Shown piece after piece: positions 13,335 through 24,294 of a stretch of 64,000 nucleotides of DNA. A program made the position numbers and the translations under genes. Source of the DNA: Anarhynchus alexandrinus. Lineage: Eukaryota > Chordata > Aves > Charadriiformes > Charadriidae. Each line of letters opens with the position of its first letter. Position 1 is the stretch's first letter. The notes beneath the pieces were generated by a model. It saw only the letters and a list, made by a program, of their open reading frames with translations, was not told where the DNA came from and made no database searches. The stretch covers positions 831,667 through 895,666 of the forward strand of contig VUYV01000069.1 of NCBI GenBank assembly GCA_008711295.1, in the 5' to 3' direction.

Positions 13335-16137
13335 GGGGTTTAGCTCTATGAGTGTTTTACGCAGTGAGGACAAACTAATCCCATGTGCTTTTTCGTCCCA
13401 TGTAACATAACGGTGTGCTTTTTTCTGAAGGGTGTTTTGCAGGTGAAGCTATACTGTGATGTTAACTTGCTTAAGAAATCCACGCTGATATCTAAATTAC
13501 TGCTTCTTCGTATAGGTCTCATGTGTCTCTATCAGAATTAAAAAAGCCAAAAGTCAACAGAATAGTTCTGTTCCAGTGCGCTGTCGACCAGCATGTGAGG
13601 TAACAGCACGACAATGTAACATGCTGTAAAATCATTGTTTGTTTATCATGAGGTCAGTAATGAGTACTAATGAACGGCGGCACAATATATTCAGAGGTCC
13701 ATTTTCAGTACTTGGTTTGATTGCCTGTCCTACCGTGTCAAGCATTTGCTACACACAACAATGTGAATTAACAGAAAAGCGCAGTATCGAGTGACTTGAC
13801 TTTTACACGAGTCAGAGCTTATTTGAGGGGTCAACCACTGTGGCAACGCAAAAGAGATCCTGAGAATGACACGTAGCTCTGCTCACCAGAGCATGCCTTG
13901 CCCAGGCAGCCATGGGGCCGTGGCTGTCCCTGTCACCCTCTTCTGTCATTAGCACAGTCCACTTGTGATCAGTCATTCCAGGCAAAGAGCAATTCAGTAG
14001 GGGTTTAGGCACATCACTCTAGGTAAAGTCCTGCTTTGGCCATCTTTTTTTGCCCTGGACCAGAGCGACTGGACGCTCGCTGTGGTGAAAGCTTGATTGC
14101 CAGTGCCAGCATCACGCCAGCCCAGAAGGACCTGGACACTGGGTGCTGCTGGCTCCCTCTTTTTTTCTGCTCAGGCAGGCTCTTCCCATGCTGGCAAAGG
14201 AAACACAACTAATCATTAGAAATAAGTGCAACGGTTTGTTTGAGTGTGCAAAAGCGGCTGTGTGGGGCTGTTCCCATGATGAGGAGCCTCATAGCAGCAG
14301 GCAGACTGGTCTCTCCTAACCTTGGTAAATATTCGTGTCTGTGTTGATGCAGATCTCTGCTCTGTGTAGGGGAAGGGGATGATCCTCCTGACTTAGGTGT
14401 GGGCATCTTCACAAGTGTTTGACCTGCTGCCGAGTAACACACTGGTCTATTTGTGTTTGCTGGCCTGAGTAAAACATGCGCAGAGCCTTGGTTTATTCTC
14501 CATTCCTTCACCGGTTTTTAAAAATAACTCCAGATGAGCCAGTTCTTTATAAAGATATCAAATTCTTCAAAATGTGCAATGAAATATCATTATGACAAAG
14601 TTAAATGAAGTGGCCACAGTGGCCTTGCTTGTAGGAACCGTTTCCAGTGGGTTGTTCCAGTTAGGGTGTGAGAGGTTCACCTAGCACTCTGAAGGGATGG
14701 AAAACCAAATGTCCTTTAAGCATCAGTCTTCCTTTGGTGACCTTCTCCCCCTGTAACTCTTCCTCTGTGTAGTGGTGGTGGGATTTGGCGCTGGGTGAGA
14801 CCGCGGTGCTGCGGAGAGCTCTGCAGTGCCGGGGAGCCTCAGAGCGGAGCTGGCTCCTCAAGGCTGCACACGGGGAAGAGGAATCATAACTCTTAAGGTG
14901 AGACGAAGATAGAAATTAATGACAAGACTTTTAGCAAGGCTATGATTTCTGCTCCTATAGGTTTCACTTTACATCATCTTCAATAGAAACCACCACACCC
15001 CCCCAGAAACTAGTGCAATCCATATGTTTCATACATTAGCTTTTATTTTGTCAACTGAAGTAGTTGAACTTTTCACATTCAGTATTTGTGTATTTTTATA
15101 TCAATTCAAGTCTCACATGGAAAGCCTATTTGAAATTTAAATCTAAGTTACAGTGAAAGACTACCATGAAATGCAGGACCAGGCGGCACTGATTGTCATA
15201 TCTGATTTTTGACAGACGTAGTCTTATGGTATACAGCAATTTTTCTCTGAACATCTTACTGAAAACCTCATCATCCAGTGACGAATGGATGTAAATTACT
15301 TTTGAAACATAGCCTACCAGACGTATTAAAAAAAATACATGCCTGACAGGCAACCAAACCCAGAACCCAACCTGCGGACAAGCTTAGGATGAGTGACAGG
15401 CAATCTCATTTCTTCTGTTATCTTTTACATGGAACATCAAATTCCAGCCATTAAAAATAGAAAACTTTATCTACAATTAAGAAGGATGTTGCAATGATTC
15501 TCCCCAAGCTTTTTTCTGTAGAATTAAAATGTATACTTTGAGACCAAGCCACTTAAAAACATGGACTATGCCTCTGCAATGGTCCTTTCACATTATTTTT
15601 ATTATTAGAAATCTTTAGTGAACAACTGATGAGCAATAATCTCACCAAAATTTGCTACATAATTAAAGTGTTCTGCTTTCTCAATATTTATAGTGGAATG
15701 TTTTTCAGTTGCTGTCTGAAATACATGATTTGGAAAAAAAAAAAAATTGCGGTTCTGCCATGTGGCTGTCTCCAGTTCATAAACTGGCGGTGGCTGTGAT
15801 GTCCCCGCTGGAGGCTGCTGTCATTAGCGGAGATACCCTGACACTCTATTAAACAGTTATGCACTAAAATAATATTCATTATGCAAACCTCTGCCCGAAG
15901 ACCTGCCTAAAATGCCACAAGCAGAAGTCTCAGCTGCTGTAAATAAAGGCAGCTTCAATGGCTTTGGCCGGGTGGTCACTGCCTGCTCCGTCTGAAACAT
16001 CTGTCCCAGGTTCCAGTTTTCGGCATCTCTGCTCTCACTACCAGCAAAAAGAACCAATTTGCCAAATTTTCTTTGTTGTTAATCATTAACCTGTGTCTGT
16101 GTTCCCATCTCTAACCTCAAACACCTTGTACCTATGT
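13335..16137. other. Intergenic, no supported gene
   Basis: Nothing recognisable lies between the two CR1 copies. Short A-runs occur, for example at about 15733-15747. Confidence 0.6.
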
Positions 16138-16632
16138 CATAGAATCATAGAATGGTTTGGGTTGGAAGGGACCTTGAAGATCATTGAGTTCCAACCCCCC
16201 TGCCATGGGTGGGGACACCTCCCACTAGACCAGGTTGCTCAGAGCCCCATCCAGCCTGGCCTTGAACACTTCCAGGGATGAAGTATCCACAGCTTCTCTG
16301 GGCAACCTGATCCACTGTCTCACTATCCTCACAGTAAAGAATTTCTTCCTGATACCTAATCTAAACCTGCCCTCTTCCAGTTTGAAGCCATTCCCCCTCG
16401 TCCTATCACCACATGCCCTTGTAAAAATTCCCTCTCCAGCTTTCTTGTAGGTGCCCTTCAGACACTGGAAAGCTGCTATCAGGTCTCCCCAGAGCCTTCT
16501 CTCCTCCAGGCTGACCAATCCCAACTCTCTCAGCCTGTCTTCATAGGAGAGGTGCTCCAGTCCTCTGATCATCTTTGTGTCCCTCCTCTGGACCCGCTCC
16601 AACAGGTCCATGTCCTTCTTGTGCTGAGGATT
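16138..16632 (-). mobile_element. CR1 LINE fragment with near-intact ORF2 C terminus
   Basis: This antisense CR1 of about 495 bp begins with the reverse complement of the ATTCTATGAT repeat. Its minus-strand frame 16611-16225 is open for 128 codons and reads MDLLERVQRRDTKMIRGLEH, then LSYEDRLRELGLVSLEERRL, the C-terminal part of CR1 reverse transcriptase. Little decay in the frame suggests a comparatively young copy. The 5' truncation near 16632 is typical of CR1. Confidence 0.95.
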
Positions 16633-17039
16633 TTGTATGACGCTGATACATGATGATTTTTCTATAGTGGTGTTTCGAAAACTTTTAGTATTTTCTGAAC
16701 ACCTTATGCTCTCATTTTATTCTACTGCCTCGATCCATGCAACAAGTCTCCTGCAACAAAGCTATGCGCAACCTGCAGAAGTCTTCCCTTTGCACCTCTT
16801 TTTGCTGCTGCAGGGATGATGTGATGCTAATCCCGAAGGGCAGAGCCTCTGTCCTCCTCACATGAATGGGCCCTGATGTGCTGAGATGGTTCCTGCAGGC
16901 AGAGACCCTCTGAAGATGATGCTCTCTGACAACACAAATGAATTCTGTGTTTCTTCATCTCATTTCAGACCAACGGGGCTTCTGGTGGCGCGATACTGAA
17001 AATGTGCTACGTGTTGCCTGTCCTGATCAAAAGGGTTAA

Positions 17040-17200
17040 TAGTGGTCACCGTCCCGGACACCCTTTAAAAGGAGCGACCTGAAGGGCGTCAGGGCAGGGG
17101 GCAGGCAGAGCAGGCGCAGCGCTGAGCTTTGCTCCTGCTGCCGCGACTCCCGCCCCGCCGGCGCAATCTGCCGTGTGACAGCTATTCCCGACGCCGTGCG
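17040..17200. promoter_or_regulatory. Small GC/CpG-rich patch, possible promoter
   Basis: In AT-rich surroundings this stretch has clustered CpGs (ccgcgactcccgccccgccg, gacgccgtgcgtc), a TATA-like ctttaaaagg at about 17063, and a GC box on the minus strand (GGGGCGGG near 17155). The palindromic TTTAAA would suit either strand. No downstream coding exon was recognised, so a non-coding RNA promoter, a distal gene promoter or chance are all possible. Confidence 0.3.
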
Positions 17201-17829
17201 TCAAGGCCTTAAGCCTTTCCTCTTTGACACAGAGATTAAGGACAATCCCAACAAATTCAAAACCAGATCAAGTACGGTACTTGGGCGAGAGGAACCACTG
17301 GCCTGAAAATTACCCGGCGCCGGCTGTAGCGCAGGGCTTCTCGGGGGAACCTGTCCCCTCCAGTTTTGCTGGTTCAGCTGTGGGTGCCACATCGCCCTTT
17401 TCCGAACCCATTCTGGGCCTTTAGGTGAATCGCAAAAGCTCAGCTAATGGGCTGCAAACTCATCACTTCATTTTTAAAAATTTTTTATTTTTTTGGTAGC
17501 TGTCAGGCACAGGTACCCACAGACACCGGTGTGGGAAGTGACAACCTAGCAAGGCATTCGCCTGGTTTCCGATACTGCCTCCAAAAAGTGCTATTTCCAC
17601 GTGCCTTTGGGACAGGGCTGGCTGCTGAAACGGAGACCGAGCATCCCTGTCCCCTACTTCTCACCAATTTTCTTTTCAAACAGCAATTCTGTCCCAAATG
17701 ACTCTGTATTTTATGATCATGATGACAAATGGGTGAATTAGAATATTATTGCTTACACAAATCACGTTACTGCTTTTTGCAAAACAAGCAAATCATTATG
17801 AACTTGTATCTTATTCTTACTAGCCACTA

Positions 17830-17890
17830 TTTTATATATACTTTTATATATAAAGTATATAGGGGTTTTTTTGTGTATATATATAGATAT
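17830..17890. repeat. TA-rich low-complexity run
   Basis: Alternating TA and TATA blocks such as tttatatatacttttatata and gtgtatatatatagatatgc. Confidence 0.7.
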
Positions 17891-18036
17891 GCATTCACAT
17901 GGGATGTGAACGGAGATGCATTGCTTTGGGTAGCAGTTTTCCCCAGGCTTCTGCTAACCAACAACTGTGACTTCCCCCTAGTGGTCAATTGCTATTTTTA
18001 AATGCTAATGATTAAAGACCGGGCTGCCTCTCACAT

Positions 18037-18060
18037 AAAAAAAAAAAAAATTAAAAAAAA
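18037..18060. repeat. A-rich tract
   Basis: Two A-runs of about 14 and 8 separated by TT. No LINE or SINE body adjoins them that I can recognise. Confidence 0.7.
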
Positions 18061-21000
18061 TCATTTTGTTTTAGAAAAATATATACAAACTTCCCTTCTG
18101 ATAAAGTTTATGGTCATTGCCTAATTCTAATAGAACAGCAGAGGCTGGTTCCTTATTAATGCAAAAATTTGGAACGAAGCATGGGGTGGGAAAAAGCCTG
18201 GAAGGAAAAATAATCTTGGCTAAATAACAGTTCTTGCTGGTAAATTGGCTTACTAATTGTTCAAGTTCTATAATTACACCTAAAACCTGTGGTTTGTGGA
18301 CCACCACAAAATCAAAGCTATAGTATTCACTTGTAGGCAGTGCAACCAGTTTTCTAGCAGTTCCTCATTCAATGTTTGGGTAGAGGCCACCCGATGGCCC
18401 AGCAAAGGCCACTTTTCCTCTCCTTACTGGAAATCAAACTATCCCAGTCCATGTCAGCTTTTTTTCCATTCATCTGTCCTCTGACACGGCCAGAAACTGC
18501 TTCAATTAGCTGCCTTTTTTTTTTCTGTTCCCCCTCTCAATTTTTATTTTTGTCTCTGAAGAAGCTCTTCAAAAGCACTGATTTTGGTATTCCGGGTTTG
18601 GAGTCCTCATCCTGTAGGTTCTTGACTTACTAAAGAGCTTGCATCTTCCTTATCTCAACAGCTTGGAAAATGCCCACTTTCCTCAAATTACTGGAACAGC
18701 ACTGGTCAAACTCCCAAGCAAAGGTGAAAGGGTCTCTTCCCCTGGCCTTGCCCTGTACTTACAGAAAGCAGTTGCTTCCCAGGCGTCAGTTTTAGCTTGC
18801 TTCAAGAAGTAAGGAAATTAAAGCAATCGCCTCAGGGTGTTTGTTCGTCCATCTGTCTGCGTACTTCCCCTACCCCAAACCTGCAAACTCATTGGCAACT
18901 TTTAGTCATGTTTGACAGAAGCCTCAAAGATTAGTAAGTCCTTGTAAGTCTTGAAACAATAGCTGAATAAAGAGAAAAAAACCCCAAACCATAGAATTCC
19001 CTGGAAGGAGAACGATGTACTATTACTCCATTCTGTGCTGTTTGTCAGCGCCAGGTAGCCCGGTCTACCCCTAGCGGGTTGTGCTGCTCTGGACTGGCCG
19101 GGGCTCTTGCTGCCTCTCCCCTGCGGGTACAGTAGCCTTTGGCTGCTCTCCGCCTTTCCCCTGCAGGCCCGCTACCTTCATGGCTGTTCCTCAAATCTTT
19201 AAAAGAAACCTCAAATATTACACCTTTGTTCTTTCATTTCTCTCTCCCAACAGTTTCATTTTTGCTTCTTCTTCTTCTTATGGTGCTGGACAGGTGAACT
19301 TTTCATGCTGGGACACCCACAAGGCCGCCCTCGCGACAGCACAGATACTGCAGACCATCTGCCTGCAGTATATTCTGAATACTGCCAACACAAAACTCAA
19401 TTTTTCCCCTTAGTCTTATGAAGTCTTGAAACCCTCTAGATCTCGGCAAGCACAAGGCAGAGCAACATACGGAGTGGGCTGCTATCACTGTCAGGGGAGA
19501 CACTGGGTTTCAAGATCAAAGCATCCCTCTTCAGAGCCCCATGGACTGGGAAATAGGGCAGCACCCTCTGGAAGATACATGTCAAGTGTGGTTTATTATC
19601 AGAGGTAAATAATGTTCATTCCTTAATGCAGCACGAGACCTAGCAGTTTTTAAGAAGTAAGGCACCAGAATTAGACTGTCTGAACTTCCCTGGTTTCCTG
19701 GACACACATATTTGTACAAGGCGGCAGGCTGGGAACCGGGGCATTTTTCCTCCTCTTCACTTATATCCAAAATGTAATAGAAAGCCAGGAGGAATTAAAT
19801 CCAATTTACAGCAGCGGCTTAGATTTGACACGATGCCATGGCTGGCTTTTTTTCAGCTGACAGGAGAACTATGCTGTCTTCTAAACTTCTTTATTTTACC
19901 TGAGTGCCTCAGGGTAAGGGAGAACAGGACGAAAGGCTGGCCGGGTCCTGGTGGCGGCAGCTGTCTCCTGCCCTGCCTCACTCTCCAACTTGTAATACAT
20001 ATAAACCCAGGACTTGCGAGCTGGCTTCAATTTTATCCTGCGGGGCTTCCCCCGGGGACAAAGCCAGCGCTGCCAAATTCATACTTGGGCAAACTTCTCC
20101 AACACCAAAGGAAGGATCCATCTTTCAGTTATTAAAAATGATCTGTATTTATCTGCTCACCTACATGTGAGCACAGTAAGGAATTTTGTGTATATTTTTT
20201 ATTGCCAAAAGTCACGAGATCACAAGGACCTCAACATTCTTCCTTGCTTACAGTCACGATGGATCACATCTACTGTCTGTCAAAGTCCTGTTGACACGTA
20301 TTTATCTTGACAGTTTGGTCTAAAGTTTTCACTTCATGTGTACAAAGAGCAGCAAGAGATCCCTTCAGAATTAAAAAAATGATGGCCCGTGGATTTATTT
20401 GCACCCCAGGGGGCATCATTTGGGGGTGGATTCCTACAAGTAGCACGTTCAGTTATTTCCATCTTCTTGTGACACCAGCCACTGCTTCTGCCAGCCCTCT
20501 GAAATGGTCCTTCCTAAGGCAATAGGAGGGGGAAGACCGAGACAAACTCAACAAAGGACAATGGCTTTTCAGGAACTATTGAAATCCCATCCTCTTCCTG
20601 CTTTTCTCCCTAATTCTTCTTTCAGAGAAGAAAACAACTCCATACTGTCTATCTCTTTGTATATTATTTCTAGAAGTTCTGACTTAAAATGGGCCAGACA
20701 GCATATGAAGCAAATTTGGTTCCCCAATCTTCTGCCACTTTGCCTCTGCTATGTGGAGCCACAAGGAAACTGTATTTTCCTAGGAACAATGCGAGAATAG
20801 AAGATTACAAGAAAAATTACTGTTGGGGTATCCTCTTTAATTCCCTCCGGATTTATACAATCACTTCAGTGAGAATAAAACCAAAAGCAAAGGTATATCA
20901 CTAAAAGGAAAATTTAGCAACTATACGTATTAGTACACTGTGGGGAACATGCACAAAGATCGTACGTGTGTCTCCAAGACTTGTTATCGTATGAAATCTC

Positions 21001-21924
21001 TTGTCCCAACAAAGCCTAGGGAACTCAGACCTCTCTTTTCGGGAATTATTCTTTAATCAAAACAGAAACAGCTGTATTTCATATCTCCCAGTCAATGCAT
21101 ATTGCTGGAAAACTCAACAGATACCTGTACAGAAAAAAAAGGCAGCCCAGTATCTGAAGGTGCCAGAACTGCAGATGATGGAAGCTGGAATAGCCAGGCG
21201 TTTCCAGTTACACATAGGTGGCTTGGAGGGCTGACAGAATGGCTTCTGATGCAGTGATAAAATCTCTCTTTCAAGCATCAAGGCCAAACATCATCTTTCT
21301 GATGTATCTCCTGAAGCATCTGTATCTCTTGGAATCCACGGCTCTCCTGCAGTCTTCTCTGCAGAGCAGCTGCCCTCCTGCCCAGTCTGTTTCCATTCAT
21401 ACGCCAAATAGACAAGATACGAAAAGAGCATTGCAATGGATTTTGCGTACTGGAAAAGATGTTATTTAAAATTCCCTCACTTCATGTAGTGTTTAAAACA
21501 AGCATCCAGAATTTTGTATGTCAGATAATTCCTTTAGGACACAAAATCCTGATTTGGGCTCCTATCTGAAGGCTCTTAATTTCAAATAAACATTCTTATT
21601 TTCTCTTATTCACTCTTGCAGGTATGGAACATGACTGTTTGGTTTTTCCTCTTTGCAGAAATATGACTAAATAAAGCATCCATGGAAGTAAATGCAAATA
21701 GCAGGAGATTTCAACAGGAAACGGTCAGACAAATTCACATTTTTTCACACGGTAGCATGTAAAGATATGCAGCTTTCCGTAAACAATTTGGTTGCAGTAC
21801 ATAAAGTCTTTTAACACCATGGGAACTTCTGCCAGAGTTGTTTCATGCTTTTTTTCCACTTTGAATTCTTAATTACATGGTGAATCAGATGTGATTTTTA
21901 GTGCTAGTGTAAACAGAACAAACA

Positions 21925-24056
21925 GTGAAATTTTAAAACCACATTTATTTTTAATACAAAATCTGTTGCACTATTACAGAAGTGAGCCTGTATGTTTACC
22001 CCCACATGCACAGATAATTCAGCATCTACAATTAAATAAGAGTAAAATTATATTTCTCTTTTACCAAAAACCATTGGCAAATCTTATTAAGAAATGTTCT
22101 CTTTGTGCTTTGTAGTCAATGTTTGTAGAATTCATTTCTTGTTTCGGTTCCCGTTAAGAAAACTGATCAATGGAAAGCTCAAAGGTGCAAAAGAAGCTCA
22201 TCACAGCTAGCTTACATTTGTGATTCCTTCAGTTGTGCTTTACCTACAATATATACATGAAAGCTGCGAGGTCTACTATGGTCTAACGTAAAGCACTGGC
22301 AAAAGCTCGGAATGGTTCAATTAGGAATCTGCAGTAAATAAGCAGAACAGTTCACTATTTCATTTTCACAGCAAAAAAAAAAAAGAAATAACTTTAAGTA
22401 GATGCTTTAAAATACCATGCATACCATTGGCTATAGTACTTCTTACACAGTACAACATAAGCTTTCTTGTTTTATTTGTCTGTAACACCTAGAAGCATAT
22501 AGCATCTACGCTTTAAGTGTATTTACAAATTCAACAAAATATCTACATATAAAAAGCTTACTTAAAATTAAACTTGATGCAAGTTATGAAAAACCAATTT
22601 ATTGGCAAATGAAACTGAGCATTCCTTCAACCATAGGTTGTTATAAAAATTTATATTTGGAGGTAAACATTTGATTGATATCGTATGCAAGAAAATAATT
22701 TTGTAACTGATAATGGTAATCTTTTACCACTAAACCATATTAGCACTTGTCAGATTGAATCCTGCGGTTCCAAGCGGTAACCCCCACACTGCTTCAGGGT
22801 GGAGATAATTACAAAGCTGCCACACTGATCAGGCTGGGACACAGAGGGAAATGCACTCTCGCTGGTGGAATCGGCTGGTTTGGTTTTTAACAATTTATTT
22901 TACAAGAGCTTATACCTTGCTGTGTTAGTAAATAATTTAATTCCAGTTGTTTTTTGTTTTTGTTTTAAATCTTCTAAGGCCATGAAAACATGTTGTGCTG
23001 TAACTGTCTAGAAAGCATTTATTTTATTTTTAAAGGAAAAAAAAATCATACCCTTCTTTGTGCAATTTAAAATACTTAAAACCTTTTATTTTTAGCACAA
23101 CAGTTTCATAACACTTTTTTTTCCCCTTCACATTTTCACTTTATTTGGCAATGACAGTAGTCCGCTAATCACAGTTTACTGCACCAACTGATTTAGTAGC
23201 ACAGTGCATTATGGAATGCATATTGTATAAAGGCACTGAATGTATTTTGCCCTGTGTTTTCTGGAATATTTTCTCTTATTTTAAAGTTTTTCTTTCAGTG
23301 ACTGTACAAATTCCAAAATGCATTGCAATGCGTTATCTTTTATGCCCTAAAATCAATCCAATGTGTTTTGATGTAAAAATAGAACACCGTACTGCTGTAA
23401 TACTTGATAGATTAAAAAGGCTATAAAGTAATAGGAGCAAAGAGCAGATAATAGGGTCTCATTAAGCATCAGCAAATGCAAGTGTCATACTTAAATCATT
23501 TAGCAATTATATACTGTACATACTGTTCCTAACTGTCTTGCAAAAAGACATATGATAGCTAGACATTAAGTCACCAATTTCACAACAATGTCCACAAAGA
23601 CATTGAAGTTCTATATAATACTACTATAACACTCTGACAATGAAAACAGAATTCATATCCAGGGATTCAGCTGAGGACTGCATAACAAATTGTCAAACCA
23701 TGTTTTTATAGTGTACACGAGATTATCTGTGAATTGTGTAGCGTTTTTTTTCCCATGCATTATACTGTATTTTCAACAGAAAACAAAATTCTAAGCCGAT
23801 GTTATTGTTTGTGTCAGTTCCTTCTAAAAAAGTAAAAATATCCAAGTTTTGAACAGAATTTGAATTTTGTATTTTGATTCATACTAACATACCACTTAAT
23901 GCGTCATTATGCTGTATAATTGTATTGACCTGCATATTCTCATAGCATAAACATCTTGTGGTGAGGAGCTCCGTTACCTGCATGTTCATAGTATGAGAAG
24001 GAGGATGTGCAAGTGCTTTAAACGAACTGAAGATACAAGGGGATCAAGTTCTGTGG
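21925..24056 (-). other. NRCAM: Probable NRCAM 3' UTR
   Basis: This AT-rich region downstream of the NRCAM stop carries several AATAAA signals on the minus strand (for example near 23135, 23085, 22897, 22472 and 21944-21949). The last is followed by a TG-rich stretch (tgtttgttctgtttacac), so I place the distal end near 21925. The internal signals could give shorter 3' UTRs. The boundary is inferred, not observed. Confidence 0.5.
21944..21949 (-). other. Candidate distal NRCAM poly(A) signal AATAAA
   Basis: The reverse complement reads AATAAA and is followed within 40 nt by a GU-rich element. It lies about 2.1 kb after the stop codon and is the last well-formed signal before the CR1-rich intergenic sequence. 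Confidence 0.4.
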
Positions 24057-24294
24057 TTACACAAACGAATTCATGGCATTTACAGGAGAAGGAGCCTCAG
24101 AGCTTTCATTTCCTTCGGCAGGTTCTTTCTCTTTTTTACCACTATATTGTCCAATAAAGGAGCCATCCTCATTGAACTGACCATTTACACCTTCTCCATA
24201 GTCAACTAAACTATCATCACTGTCTTCTTTTTTCACAGTTCTGTCTGAAGGTGTCCGGCTTCCTTTTTTAAGAGGTTTATGGTCTTCTGCATCA
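24057..24294 (-). CDS. NRCAM: NRCAM canonical terminal coding exon: ankyrin- and PDZ-binding tail
   Basis: The 238-bp coding part starts with T (completing Ser) and reads [20 protein letters not shown], then [19 protein letters not shown], then SFIGQY, and ends VNAMNSFV and TAA. FIGQY is the family's ankyrin-binding motif, regulated by tyrosine phosphorylation. The C-terminal NSFV is a class I PDZ ligand. The acceptor is gtttgtgtctccag, preceded by a TTTG repeat. The frame happens to stay open upstream of the acceptor for about 280 nt, but that part is intron. Confidence 0.97.

Larger units (their letters stand above)
16633..21924. other. Intergenic, no supported gene apart from a possible promoter patch
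   Basis: This holds the GC-rich patch at 17040-17200, a TA-rich run (about 17830-17890) and an A-rich tract (18037-18060). I searched the minus-strand frames for laminin EGF or N-terminal sequence, because LAMB4 is the neighbour on this side in mammals. None was found. Confidence 0.55.

Noticed and set aside
16225..16611. 128-codon minus-strand frame as a host gene
   Set aside because: It is the C terminus of CR1 ORF2 reverse transcriptase inside a 5'-truncated CR1.
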